NCBI RefSeq assembly: GCF_007830545.1
Contig: NZ_VLLF01000005.1
Coordinates: forward strand, 124,001 to 188,000
Direction: 5' to 3'
DNA from: Roseibium hamelinense
GTDB lineage: Bacteria; Pseudomonadota; Alphaproteobacteria; Rhizobiales; Stappiaceae
Length of the DNA: 64,000 nt
In this document: positions 8,238 to 16,532 of the stretch, piece after piece
How positions within the stretch are numbered: position 1 is the first letter of the stretch
How the letters are laid out: the number at the start of each line of letters is the position of its first letter
Translations under genes and position numbers: made by a program
Notes under the pieces: model-generated
What the model was told of the DNA's origin: nothing
The model's input: only the letters and a program-made list of their open reading frames with translations
Database searches by the model: none

Positions 8238-8666
8238 TTATTCGCCGCTGGAGATTTCTATTTTTCGGATGACCCGCTCGGGCTCCGGGCGTGCAAGATC
8301 AATAGAAAGAAGACCGTCCTTCAGGTCAGCTCCGAGGATCTCTATACCCTCTGCCAAAACAAATGCGCGCTGGAATTGCCGGGCAGCTATGCCGCGGTGC
8401 AAATAGTCGCGGCTCTTGTCATCTTCCTGGCGGCCCCGGATAACCAGCTGGCTTTCTTCGACCGACACATCAAGTTGATTGCGTGTAAAGCCGGCGACTG
8501 CCAGCGTAATCCGTATAACGTCGCCGTTGCTTTCCGTTTTCGGCAACCGCTCAATGTTGTAGGGCGGATAACCGTCATTGGCAGCCTTTGAGACGCGATC
8601 AAGCACGCGCTCAATATCGTCAAACCCGAGCATAAACGGGCTGGAGAACGCAGACATGCGTGTCAT
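8238..8666 (-). CDS. Small heat-shock protein, Hsp20/IbpA family
   Basis: A 142-residue alpha-crystallin-domain chaperone that holds unfolding proteins for DnaK/ClpB. Visible features: N-terminal arm (SSPFMLGFDDIERVLDRV, YPPYNIE), the domain core VIRITLAVAGF and LVIRGRQED, and the closing GLLSIDL strand; the C-terminal I-x-I-type tail reads VIRKIEIS. ATG at 8666 is chosen over an upstream in-frame codon because AAGGA sits 8 bases before it. That same AAGGA is folded into a ROSE-like hairpin in the leader (8672-8734), implying translational heat control. It heads a likely operon with DUF1150. Confidence 0.93.
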   Translation of the reverse strand: MTRMSAFSSPFMLGFDDIERVLDRVSKAANDGYPPYNIERLPKTESNGDVIRITLAVAGFTRNQLDVSVEESQLVIRGRQEDDKSRDYLHRGIAARQFQRAFVLAEGIEILGADLKDGLLSIDLARPEPERVIRKIEISSGE

Positions 8667-8671
8667 TTTCA

Positions 8672-8734
8672 AAGTCCTTTTCAAGCGACCTTGTGCCCGG
8701 ACCCTTCAAAAGGCATCCGGATTGGGAGTATCCC
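8672..8734 (-). promoter_or_regulatory. ROSE-like RNA thermometer in hsp20 leader
   Basis: Read on the minus strand, three hairpins precede the hsp20 ATG. The last (8692-8672) pairs AAGGTCGCT with AGGACTT across a short loop, leaving two bulged Gs. It contains the ROSE signature T(T/C)GCT facing the Shine-Dalgarno AGGA with a bulged G. Upstream are a stem CCGGA...TCCGG with inner CCTT/AAGG (8720-8697) and a GGGA/TCCC stem (8734-8724). ROSE elements are known repressors of small heat-shock gene translation at low temperature in rhizobia and enterics. Assignment rests on hand-folding. Confidence 0.65.
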
Positions 8735-8818
8735 TTCGCTGATGAATATGGCGACATTGAAGGAGCGTTTCAAGCTATCCACTCTCGCGCGAAGCCACAG
8801 CGCCCAAAACCGCGGTCA

Positions 8819-9675
8819 TCAGCGCCAAATCAGCTGCGGATCGCCTTTAAGCAGTTTAGCGATCGCGTTCGCCGCCTGGCGGATTTCCGTGGCATGACGG
8901 CCTTCGTTATGAACAACCAACCATCTTTCTGTTTTTAGTTCCGGTATTGGTTCGGACAAGCGCCTGATTGTCTCCAAGCTGTCGCCAACAAAACATGGAA
9001 AAACAGTTCGTGCATTTGTTCCTTTTAGAAGAGCGAGAGCATCCTCGGACCTGTTGACGTTTATGATGACGTTTTCTGCGTGATGGCTATTGATCCATCG
9101 AGCGGTCGGAAAACGCAGTTGCTCCTCTGTGAAGCCTATCCATCGGTCCGGGATTGGGTCCGTTCGGTCGGCAGATCCATAGACAGCGAACTCGACATGA
9201 CCGACTTTTCGGCCGGCAAGTCGGGGGTCGGTGGGACGCTTGTTGCGGATACCGATATCGATTTGTTGGTGCGAAAAGTTCAAATCATGGAGGTCGGCCA
9301 AGAACTCAGGCTGCCATCCACTTAGGGAGGACCAATAGCTGCCGACATGATCAGCCAGCAACCTGAGCGTCCAGTTTCCGGCTGATATCCGAATTCTCCG
9401 CTTACTCCCGCTATCAGCCGCCCATTCGCTGACATTTTGTGCAAACCGTGACATGCCGCCCACAAGTTCAAGCAATTCCAGACCGGCTTCGGTCAACCGG
9501 TAACCGCGCGGCTCTCTTTCGAATAGGCGTTTATCTAGCGCAACCTCAAGCGCAGAAACGCGCCGACCCAACGTTGCAGGACTCAGTCCGGTCTCTTGGG
9601 ACGCACCAGTGAGCCCATTGTGTTTAGCAACACTTAAAAACAGCGCAGCATCCTGCCAATCGAAGTCTTTTTCAT
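8819..9675 (-). CDS. LysR-family regulator with out-of-frame start
   Basis: The C-terminal 250 codons (from TTG 9571) form an open frame with part of the helix-turn-helix and a LysR ligand-binding domain. Reading upstream in the same frame restores the full HTH: DFDWQDAALFLSVA, then HNGLTGASQETGLSPATLGRR. No ATG, GTG or TTG exists in that frame before a stop. An ATG at 9675 followed by five A's is in the +1 frame; one more A would give MKKDFDW, a typical LysR start, and a 285-residue protein of normal length. So the gene is either frameshifted at codon 2-3, mis-sequenced in the homopolymer, or expressed by slippage. Likely targets, if active, are the divergent yjbR-MFS genes. Confidence 0.75.
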
Positions 9676-10014
9676 AATTGAAATTAGTTTTCCGGCATCA
9701 AAAAAAGAAATCTCAACGATCTAACATACGATCCTACTATATTTTTTTAAATATGAAAGCTTACTCATGTCGCCGTATATTTTCTTTCAGGCACTGAAGC
9801 GTCCGGGACAAAGGGAAAAATTTAAAAAGAATGACCTACGACGGGAACTATATGTGCACGCCGATGTTCTTTGGAACCTGCCGGAAGCTCCCATCGTCAA
9901 ACAGTCTCTTTTCAGTCGCATTAAAAACAGGGTTTTTGTGGTTGCCCGGCGGCGCCTATAGGCGCAATCTTGTGTCCACAAATCTCATTGATATCATTTT
10001 TGGGCATTATTCCT
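9676..10014. other. AT-rich intergenic region between lysR and yjbR
   Basis: About 340 bases with lower GC than the flanks. It must hold the divergent promoters of the LysR gene and yjbR. Short ORFs inside it (for example 9767-9961) have no recognisable features or good ribosome sites. A 14-bp perfect palindrome GCGCCTATAGGCGC lies at 9952-9965, 50 bases before yjbR; its meaning is unknown. Confidence 0.4.
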
Positions 10015-10374
10015 TTGACCCCTGAAGAGTTTGACCGTTTTTGCGGCCAGTTACCGGCCACCACAAATGTCATCCAATGGGGCGATGCTTCGGTATGGAA
10101 GGTCGGCGGGAAGATCTTTGCCATTTGTTCGCGATGGGGCAAAGGCGATTATCCACGTTATGGATTTAAATGCTCAGATATTGGATATGCTCTTCTGCTC
10201 GAGCAGTCCGGCATGATTCCGGCACCCTATCTCGCCCGTGCCAAGTGGGTACAAATGGGAGATCCGGGAGCGTTAAGCGACGAGGACCTCAAGGCCTACA
10301 TAACTGCAGCACACGGTATTGTCACGGCGAAACTAACCCGGAAACTGCGCAAGGACCTGGGCCTTGACGGCTGA
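10015..10374 (+). CDS. MmcQ/YjbR family protein
   Basis: A 119-residue protein if TTG 10015 is used (LTPEEFDRFCGQLP), which matches where family members begin; a TTG at 9970 would add 15 residues. The CyaY-like/YjbR fold is indicated by the W-K-VGGKIFA strand, then YGFKCSD, and the C-terminal LARAKWVQM and TAKLTRKLRKDLG. YjbR proteins are small double-wing DNA-binding-like proteins of unclear role. The end overlaps the following MFS gene by 11 bases, so the two are translationally coupled. Confidence 0.82.
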   Translation: MTPEEFDRFCGQLPATTNVIQWGDASVWKVGGKIFAICSRWGKGDYPRYGFKCSDIGYALLLEQSGMIPAPYLARAKWVQMGDPGALSDEDLKAYITAAHGIVTAKLTRKLRKDLGLDG

Positions 10375-11569
10375 CATTCAAAACCGGCCTTTCTTGCAAC
10401 GAAAAAGCACTTCTCTAGGCATCTTGATGTTGGCTGAAATTGCCGGCATGAGCTTGTGGTTCATGTCAGCGGCCATTTTGCCCGACATGCTTGCAGAGAC
10501 CCCGATTTCGGAATTTCGCCAGGCAGCATTGTCTAGTGCGGTGCAAGCCGGGTTCGTCGTTGGCGCTCTTCTATCCGCTGTATTCGGGCTCGCCGATCGA
10601 ATTGATCCAAGACGCTTTTTCGCTGCCTGCGCGCTTTCCGCCGCCTTGGTCAATGCAAGCTTGCTGGTTCTGGAACCCGGAAGCAGTTTATCGATTTTTG
10701 CCAGGTTCATAACCGGAATGCTGTTGGCCGGGGTTTACCCCGTTGGCTTGAAAATTGCCGTGGGATGGGGTCAGAAAGATCGTGGATTTTTGGTGGGCAC
10801 ACTTGTCGGGGCGCTGACTTTTGGTTCAGCAGCTCCGCACCTTTTGGCGTTTCTCGGCGGCGCAGATTGGCGGTGGGCCGTTTCTACCGCCTCTATTGCG
10901 GCGGGTGTCGGCGGTTTGTTGTGCCTTTTTTCAGGTCTTGGGCCCTTTCATGGCAAAGCCTCCCGATTTGATATCCGGACGATTTCCGAAGCCTGGACCA
11001 ATCGCAAAGTCCGGCTTGCCTATGCAGGCTATCTCGGGCACATGTGGGAGCTCTATGCGATGTGGGCTTGGATCGGAGTCGCGGCGACAGCATCGTTCAC
11101 GCATTCGCTGCCCGAGCAACAGGCGATTGACATGGGTCGGCTGACGGCCTTTGGGACGATTGCAGCCGGGGGCATTGCCTGCATTCTCGCTGGTTTCATT
11201 GCGGACCGGCTCGGCAAGGCGAACATCGCGATCTGGGCCATGATGATCAGTGGATCAGCGGCATTGGCGTCTGCAGCCGCCTTCGGCGGCCCGGCCTGGC
11301 TGACTATTGTTCTGGCGCTGATCTGGGGCGCCGCTATCCTTCCAGACTCGGCACAGTTCTCGGCTCTTGTAGCTGACTACTCGGCTCCCGAAAAGGCCGG
11401 AAGCCTTATGACTTTTCAAACAGCTCTCGGCTTCGCGCTGACCTTCCTAACAGTGCAGGCAACGCCCCTTTTAGCGCTAAGCCTTGGATGGCCGGTGCTT
11501 TTTGCAATCATGGCAATCGGCCCCGCTCTCGGCGTTGTCGCCATGCAGAGATTGAAGTCGATCACCTGA
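10364..11569 (+). CDS. MFS transporter
   Basis: A 401-residue protein starting at TTG within the end of yjbR. About twelve hydrophobic segments are visible, with the MFS loop motif variant in the first half (FGLADRIDPRRF) and its pseudo-repeat in the second (AGFIADRLGKANI). Substrate unknown. It is probably co-transcribed with yjbR and divergent from the LysR-type gene, a common regulator/exporter arrangement. A later ATG in the frame would cut the first helix, so the TTG is retained. Confidence 0.85.
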   Translation: MTADIQNRPFLQRKSTSLGILMLAEIAGMSLWFMSAAILPDMLAETPISEFRQAALSSAVQAGFVVGALLSAVFGLADRIDPRRFFAACALSAALVNASLLVLEPGSSLSIFARFITGMLLAGVYPVGLKIAVGWGQKDRGFLVGTLVGALTFGSAAPHLLAFLGGADWRWAVSTASIAAGVGGLLCLFSGLGPFHGKASRFDIRTISEAWTNRKVRLAYAGYLGHMWELYAMWAWIGVAATASFTHSLPEQQAIDMGRLTAFGTIAAGGIACILAGFIADRLGKANIAIWAMMISGSAALASAAAFGGPAWLTIVLALIWGAAILPDSAQFSALVADYSAPEKAGSLMTFQTALGFALTFLTVQATPLLALSLGWPVLFAIMAIGPALGVVAMQRLKSIT

Positions 11570-11630
11570 CGTGTCCTCACATCCGGACTTGCAAAACGTC
11601 TTCTCCAATAGAGCCATTTGGAGGACCAAC

Positions 11631-12269
11631 ATGTCAGAAACCGGTCAGCGTGGAATCGACGTATCGCATTATCAGGGAACCGTGAATTGGCAGGGTGTGG
11701 CCGCATCGGGGATCGATTTTGCCTATCTCAAGGCGACGGAAGGCACAGGATATACAGATCCGACATTCAAGCAGAACTGGAGCGGCTGCCAAGAATACGC
11801 CTTAAAATGCGGCGGATACCACTATTTCCTGCCGCGGGACAGCTTTCTCCAACAGGCAGAGGCTATCGTACAAGCCATGCGGTCAGTTGGTTACAGCAGG
11901 ACAACCGATCTTCCGCCTGCTATAGACTGCGAAGAAATGGACGGCTGTAGCGCGGCAGAATATGTGCATGCACTCGCCGGGTTGGTGTCACTGGTCGAGC
12001 GCTTTTTGTGCGTCCGGCCGATGATTTACACCAATCCTTCCTTTTGGGATGGACTGGGAAACCCGGATTTCTCGGAATATCCGTTGTGGCTTGCACAATA
12101 CACCGACGCGCAGAGCCCAACAGTCCCGGCACCCTGGTCTTCCTACACGATCTGGCAATATTCGGACCAAGGAACGGTTTCAGGAATTGGGGGATTTTGC
12201 GACTGCGATCTCGCCAACTCATCCCTGAACGTCTCGCCTCCCGGCACCAGCATTTTAAAATGGTACTAG
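11631..12269 (+). CDS. GH25 family lysozyme (muramidase)
   Basis: A 212-residue glycoside hydrolase family 25 domain. Start ATG 11631 has GGAGG 6 bases upstream. Catalytic signatures: GIDVSHYQG (Asp10), YLKATEGTGY, and IDCEE (Asp99 and Glu101 as likely catalytic pair); the C-terminal strand YTIWQYSDQG is also typical. Family members cut the beta-1,4 bond between MurNAc and GlcNAc in peptidoglycan. There is no signal peptide, holin or phage gene nearby, so it may be exported by an unusual route or act on internalised material. Not evidence of a prophage by itself. Confidence 0.92.
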   Translation: MSETGQRGIDVSHYQGTVNWQGVAASGIDFAYLKATEGTGYTDPTFKQNWSGCQEYALKCGGYHYFLPRDSFLQQAEAIVQAMRSVGYSRTTDLPPAIDCEEMDGCSAAEYVHALAGLVSLVERFLCVRPMIYTNPSFWDGLGNPDFSEYPLWLAQYTDAQSPTVPAPWSSYTIWQYSDQGTVSGIGGFCDCDLANSSLNVSPPGTSILKWY

Positions 12270-12273
12270 CGGT

Positions 12274-13413
12274 CTACGCGGTCTCAGAATTCATGCGCAA
12301 TTCAAACTCCGAAAAACCAAAATCCTGGCCGTTGATCCGCAGCCCAACGGCCTGGACGCCAGGATAATACTTGCGTGTCGTTATTGGCTTGATTGCATGT
12401 TTGCGGCGTAAACGCACGGTTTCGCCGGGCTGTAATGCCAAGGTCGCCCACTTAAACACCTTTGCAGCCAGGCTGCCGTTGGCTTTTTTGAAAAACAGAA
12501 GATAGTCAAGGATCAGGGATTGCCCGCTACCGCCTTTGGATGTGAGTTCAACTTCAAAATCGATTTCGCCGCCGTATGAGACCACTTCTGAATCGAGGTG
12601 CGGGCCACGTACCTCAAGCTGCGGAGCGTGAAGACCAAATGCGCGCATTGCGCCTTCATGGCCGCGCTTTATCAACGTTCGGCAAGCATGCCAGACGAGC
12701 CGTTGCCTATTTAAATCGGCATCTCGCAACCACATTGCTGCCAGATCAGCGACAAGATCCGGATGATCTTTAGCAATGTCGTTCAAATGATTTGCGACTG
12801 ATCGCCTGACGTAGTCAGCCGGATCGTCGCGGAGGGCTTCCAGCAGAGGAAGTGTAGGACTTGGATCCTCAATAAGCTTTTTGAGCTGCATACCCCACGG
12901 CAGGCGTGGGCGCGTTCCTTCGGAAACGAGACGGCGGACATGCATGTTTGGGTCGGCCACCCAAAGCGACAGAATATCCAATGCAGTATCCTGATCGGCA
13001 TCGAGAAATGGGCGAACATCAAATTCGGCGGTGGCGCGCTTAGTAAGCTCCCTCAGGAGCGCAAAGGAAGCATCGAAGTCACTCAAACCCGACCGGCTCA
13101 CAACCATTCCAAGCGGCATGATGCCCCATCCCCGGATGCCATTCTGGTCGCTGCAACGCTCTATGCCTGCTCCCTGATCGTCGGGGTGCAAAAGGTTTTC
13201 AATGACCTGAAATCGCGCATGCAAGTCTGTGGGAAGGAATTTATCCAACGCCGCTGCGATGCACGCAGCACGTTGTTTCAGCTCTAATGCAGGCAACTCC
13301 GGCAATATCTCTCTAAGAAAGGCTGACTTTTCAAATTCTGGAAGGTGCTGTTCAAGCTGTTCAGCAAAAAGCAGGGCGAGATCTTTGGAAATCTTGTTTT
13401 TAAAAGGTTCCAT
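12274..13413 (-). CDS. AlkC-type DNA alkylation repair protein
   Basis: A 379-residue HEAT-like repeat protein related to AlkC/AlkD DNA glycosylases, which remove N-alkylated bases such as 3-methyladenine. The helical part covers residues ~1-265, with the diagnostic HVRRLVSEGTRPRLPWG motif and DPADYVRRSVANHLNDIAK. Residues ~270-375 form a beta-rich tail (GEIDFEVELTSKG, VFKWATLALQPGE), matching the Ig-like domain known in AlkC. It converges with the lysozyme gene, 4 bases between stops. ATG at 13413. Confidence 0.85.
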   Translation of the reverse strand: MEPFKNKISKDLALLFAEQLEQHLPEFEKSAFLREILPELPALELKQRAACIAAALDKFLPTDLHARFQVIENLLHPDDQGAGIERCSDQNGIRGWGIMPLGMVVSRSGLSDFDASFALLRELTKRATAEFDVRPFLDADQDTALDILSLWVADPNMHVRRLVSEGTRPRLPWGMQLKKLIEDPSPTLPLLEALRDDPADYVRRSVANHLNDIAKDHPDLVADLAAMWLRDADLNRQRLVWHACRTLIKRGHEGAMRAFGLHAPQLEVRGPHLDSEVVSYGGEIDFEVELTSKGGSGQSLILDYLLFFKKANGSLAAKVFKWATLALQPGETVRLRRKHAIKPITTRKYYPGVQAVGLRINGQDFGFSEFELRMNSETA

Positions 13414-13489
13414 GACATGCAGTCTTCAATTTCAACTCACTGTAGTTTCACTCTCGGACGTTCAAATGCAATCATTGGCCGTGACAGCT

Positions 13490-13542
13490 CCTGACACCTT
13501 TTGTCAGGAACAAAAATTGGCCGCCCCGTAACCGGAACGGCC
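13490..13542 (-). terminator. Hairpins downstream of ugpC
   Basis: On the minus strand, GGCCG(...)CGGCC with an inner CCG/CGG pairing (13542-13519) is followed by AATTTTTG, a fair rho-independent terminator for the ugp operon. A second stem, CCTGACA/TGTCAGG (13508-13490), follows. Position fits: 53 bases after the ugpC stop. Confidence 0.55.
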
Positions 13543-13594
13543 ACCTTAGATCGGCAGCCCCCTCGTTTGGCCGCCTCACTTTGGATTTAGATTT

Positions 13595-14674
13595 CTAAAT
13601 CCGTTTTCCATTCCCGCCGTCAAAGAAGTGGACATCCTGCGCATCCGCGATCAGCTGTAATTTCTCACCTGGTTGATAGCGGGCATGGTTTGAAACACGG
13701 ATCACCATCTCTGGCCCGCCTTTCGCAAAACTTGCATAAACAAAACTCTCAGCCCCAACCGGCTCAAGCACATTGACGACCAGATCCAGGCTTAGCCCGG
13801 CATCTGGATGAGAAGAACCCGCGTCGACAACACGCAGGTGCTCGGGCCGGATGCCGACTGTATATTTATCCCGGCCATATGTGTTCGGCCCGCTGAGGCC
13901 CTCACCACCTTCAAGCTGAAGTCCCGATCCATTCGCGGAGACTGGCAAAAGGTTCATGGCGGGCGACCCGATAAAGCTTGCAACGAACGTGGAGGCCGGC
14001 CTGTCATAGACCTCTATCGGCGCTCCGATCTGTTCGATGTTCCCTTTGTTAAGCACCACCAAACGATCCGCGAGCGTCATAGCCTCCAGCTGGTCATGGG
14101 TCACGTAAACGCTAGTAGTGCCTAATGATTTTTGCAGTCGCTTGATCTCGACCCGCATTTGAACCCGGAGCTTGGCATCAAGGTTCGATAAGGGTTCATC
14201 AAACAGAAAGGCTGCAGGCTCACGCACAATAGCGCGGCCCATTGCGACCCGCTGGCGCTGTCCGCCGGATAGCGCACGCGGCTTCCTGTCCAGGTATTCG
14301 CCGATTTCGAGAATTCGGGCAGCTTCTTTGACTCGCCGGTCGATTTCACCTTTCGCCATGCCCCGGTTTTTAAGTCCGTAGGCGAGATTGTTGTAGACAG
14401 ACATATGCGGATATAGCGCATAGTTCTGAAACACCATTGCGATATCCCGATCGGCCGGATCAACATTATTGACCACCCGCTCGCCAATTTTCACCTCGCC
14501 TGTCGTGATGTCTTCAAGGCCGGCAACCATGCGCAGCAAGGTCGATTTTCCGCAGCCGGACGGCCCGACCAGGACAATGAACTCGCCATCTTGAATGTCG
14601 ATCGATACACCTTTCACGGCTTCGACATTGCCTGCATAGACTTTTCGGACTGAATCGAGAGTTATTGTTGCCAT
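13595..14674 (-). CDS. ugpC: sn-glycerol-3-phosphate ABC transporter, ATP-binding protein
   Basis: A 359-residue ABC ATPase of the MalK/UgpC group. Walker [10 protein letters not shown] (residues ~38-46), Q-loop in [12 protein letters not shown], signature [14 protein letters not shown], Walker [12 protein letters not shown] and switch His in YVTHDQLEA; the last ~110 residues form the MalK-type regulatory beta domain ([13 protein letters not shown]). It powers uptake of glycerol-3-phosphate or its phosphodiesters. It is the last gene of ugpBAEC, 7 bases after ugpE. Its TAG stop overlaps an 8-bp stem GGATTTAG/CTAAATCC. Confidence 0.95.
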   Translation of the reverse strand: MATITLDSVRKVYAGNVEAVKGVSIDIQDGEFIVLVGPSGCGKSTLLRMVAGLEDITTGEVKIGERVVNNVDPADRDIAMVFQNYALYPHMSVYNNLAYGLKNRGMAKGEIDRRVKEAARILEIGEYLDRKPRALSGGQRQRVAMGRAIVREPAAFLFDEPLSNLDAKLRVQMRVEIKRLQKSLGTTSVYVTHDQLEAMTLADRLVVLNKGNIEQIGAPIEVYDRPASTFVASFIGSPAMNLLPVSANGSGLQLEGGEGLSGPNTYGRDKYTVGIRPEHLRVVDAGSSHPDAGLSLDLVVNVLEPVGAESFVYASFAKGGPEMVIRVSNHARYQPGEKLQLIADAQDVHFFDGGNGKRI

Positions 14675-14681
14675 TGTTACC

Positions 14682-15524
14682 TCACTTGTCGCTCTCGACG
14701 AGCCCTTTGATAAACCAGCTCTGGAAAATCACGACGATTACCACCGGCGGCAGCATCGCCAAAATTGCGAGCGCCATAGCTTCATTGAAGTCGGGGATTT
14801 GTGCGCCGATCCAAACCTGCATGATTTGCTTGATGCCGCGTACAAGGGTGAAGAGCGACTCTTCCGTGGTGATCAATGTCGGCCACAAATACTGGTTCCA
14901 GCCATAGACGAACATAATGATGAAGATCGCCGCGATCATGGTTTTTGAAAGCGGGACCAAAATATCGATGAAGAACTTCCAGGGGCCCGCCCCGTCGATC
15001 CGCGCCGCCTCCAACAGCTCGTCCGGGACGGACAAAAAGAACTGCCTGAAGAAAAATGTTCCGGTTGCAGATGCGATCAACGGTACGATCAGGCCGGAAT
15101 AGGTATTCACCATGCCGAGCCCCTGAACGATTTCGTAGGAGGGCAGGATTCGGACCTCAAGCGGCAGCAGCAACGTGCAGAAGATCACCCAAAAGCAAAG
15201 GCTGGCGAACGGAAACCGAAAGTAGACAATGGCATACGCTGCCAGCATCGAAATGATAATCTTTCCGATTGCAAAACCCAGCCCCAAGATAAGTGAGTTT
15301 TTCAACATCACCAGCCCGTCGACTTCTTTGGTGAAGCCGCCTGCGCGGGTCAGAACCGTTTCGTAGTTTTGCAGAAACTGATCCCCGAAAGTGAACTGCA
15401 TGCCGGATTTGTAGATCGTCACGGCATCGTGGGTTGACGTTAGAAAAGCGAGGGCAACCGGCGCGACCATGAAGAAAACGCCGGCGAGCAAGATGACGTG
15501 GTCCGAGAATTTAATGCGTTTCAT
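14682..15524 (-). CDS. ugpE: sn-glycerol-3-phosphate ABC transporter, permease UgpE
   Basis: A 280-residue inner-membrane permease with about six helices and the EAA loop ([23 protein letters not shown] shape, near residues 175-195) that docks onto the ATPase. Pairs with UgpA to form the channel. It starts 10 bases after the ugpA stop and ends 7 before ugpC, a tight operon. Confidence 0.94.
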   Translation of the reverse strand: MKRIKFSDHVILLAGVFFMVAPVALAFLTSTHDAVTIYKSGMQFTFGDQFLQNYETVLTRAGGFTKEVDGLVMLKNSLILGLGFAIGKIIISMLAAYAIVYFRFPFASLCFWVIFCTLLLPLEVRILPSYEIVQGLGMVNTYSGLIVPLIASATGTFFFRQFFLSVPDELLEAARIDGAGPWKFFIDILVPLSKTMIAAIFIIMFVYGWNQYLWPTLITTEESLFTLVRGIKQIMQVWIGAQIPDFNEAMALAILAMLPPVVIVVIFQSWFIKGLVESDK

Positions 15525-15534
15525 ATCCAGGCCC

Positions 15535-16416
15535 TCATGTGTAGTGCACGCGCCGTTCGATCAGCCGGAACTGAATCACGGTCAAAACGAAAACAAGGAT
15601 CATGAGGATCACGGACTGTGCTGAGGATCCGCCCAAATCATTGCCACGGAACCCATCGAGGAACACCTTGTAAACCAGCGTCACTGGGTTGTTTCCAGGC
15701 TCACCTTTCAGCACGACATCAATAATGCCGAACGTATCAAACATGGCGTAGGTGATGTTGATGATCAGAAGGAAGAACCCCGTCGGTGCAAGCAATGGGA
15801 AGGTTACAGTCCAAAACCTCCGGAAACCTGATCGGCAATCGATGCTGGCCGCCTCCTGGACCGACTTGGAAATACCTTGCAGTCCTGAGAGGAAGAAGAT
15901 GAAGTTCACCGGGATCTGTTTCCAGATTGCAGTCGCGGTCATTGCAAACCCGGTGTCGAAGTAGTTTACCCCGATCTGCATCTCCCAACCGAACAATGCA
16001 AAGAAGTCGACCATTGGGCCTACATGCTGGTCGAACATCATCACACCAATTAATCCAGCCACCGGTGGAGCAACTGCATAGACCCACATCAACAAAGTCT
16101 TGTAGCTCGATGCGCCCCTGAGAACCTTGTCGGCTTTGACCGCCAATAACAGCGCAATACCCAATGATAAAAAGGTCACCAGCAACGTGAAGACGGTCGT
16201 GAACCGCGCGACGCGCGCGTAGTCTGAGGAGGTAACTGTGTCAATGAAGTTGTCGAAACCGACGAAGGTCGCACCGAAGCCGAAAGGATCCTCGAGATAA
16301 AACGAGGATCGGACAGCTTCAGCCGCCGGCCAGAGGAAGAAGATGGCCACGATGGAAAGCTGCGGCAAAAGCAGCAAATACGGCACGGACCGGGTATTGA
16401 ATTGAACTTTTTTCAT
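15535..16416 (-). CDS. ugpA: sn-glycerol-3-phosphate ABC transporter, permease UgpA
   Basis: A 293-residue permease from ATG 16416 (GGTGGGG just upstream; longer in-frame starts add a leader absent from the family). About six helices, with a degenerate EAA loop (VQEAASIDCRSGFRRFWTVT). It is the membrane partner of UgpE. A 116-bp gap with two strong hairpins separates it from ugpB. Confidence 0.93.
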   Translation of the reverse strand: MKKVQFNTRSVPYLLLLPQLSIVAIFFLWPAAEAVRSSFYLEDPFGFGATFVGFDNFIDTVTSSDYARVARFTTVFTLLVTFLSLGIALLLAVKADKVLRGASSYKTLLMWVYAVAPPVAGLIGVMMFDQHVGPMVDFFALFGWEMQIGVNYFDTGFAMTATAIWKQIPVNFIFFLSGLQGISKSVQEAASIDCRSGFRRFWTVTFPLLAPTGFFLLIINITYAMFDTFGIIDVVLKGEPGNNPVTLVYKVFLDGFRGNDLGGSSAQSVILMILVFVLTVIQFRLIERRVHYT

Positions 16417-16436
16417 TGCCCCACCGAAACGGACAA

Positions 16437-16510
16437 GGCGGGCATGAACCAATGGTCAGCCTGCCCGCCTTTGAACTTTTTTGGTACAGGGACGCACGAT
16501 GGCGTCCCTG
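16437..16510 (-). other. Two stem-loops between ugpB and ugpA
   Basis: CAGGGACGC / GCGTCCCTG with a 6-base loop (16510-16487), and GGCGGGCA / TGCCCGCC with a longer loop (16469-16437). Neither is followed by a T-run. Such hairpins after a solute-binding gene commonly act as partial terminators or 3'-end stabilisers, giving more binding protein than permease; that role is inferred here. Confidence 0.6.
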
Positions 16511-16532
16511 ACATTACCAGATCAGAATTTGC

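Noticed and set aside
9767-9961. Small ORFs in the lysR-yjbR gap
   Set aside because: No ribosome site or recognisable sequence; the region is AT-rich promoter DNA.
11631-12269. GH25 lysozyme as sign of a prophage
   Set aside because: No holin, structural, integrase or other phage gene nearby; neighbours are chromosomal.
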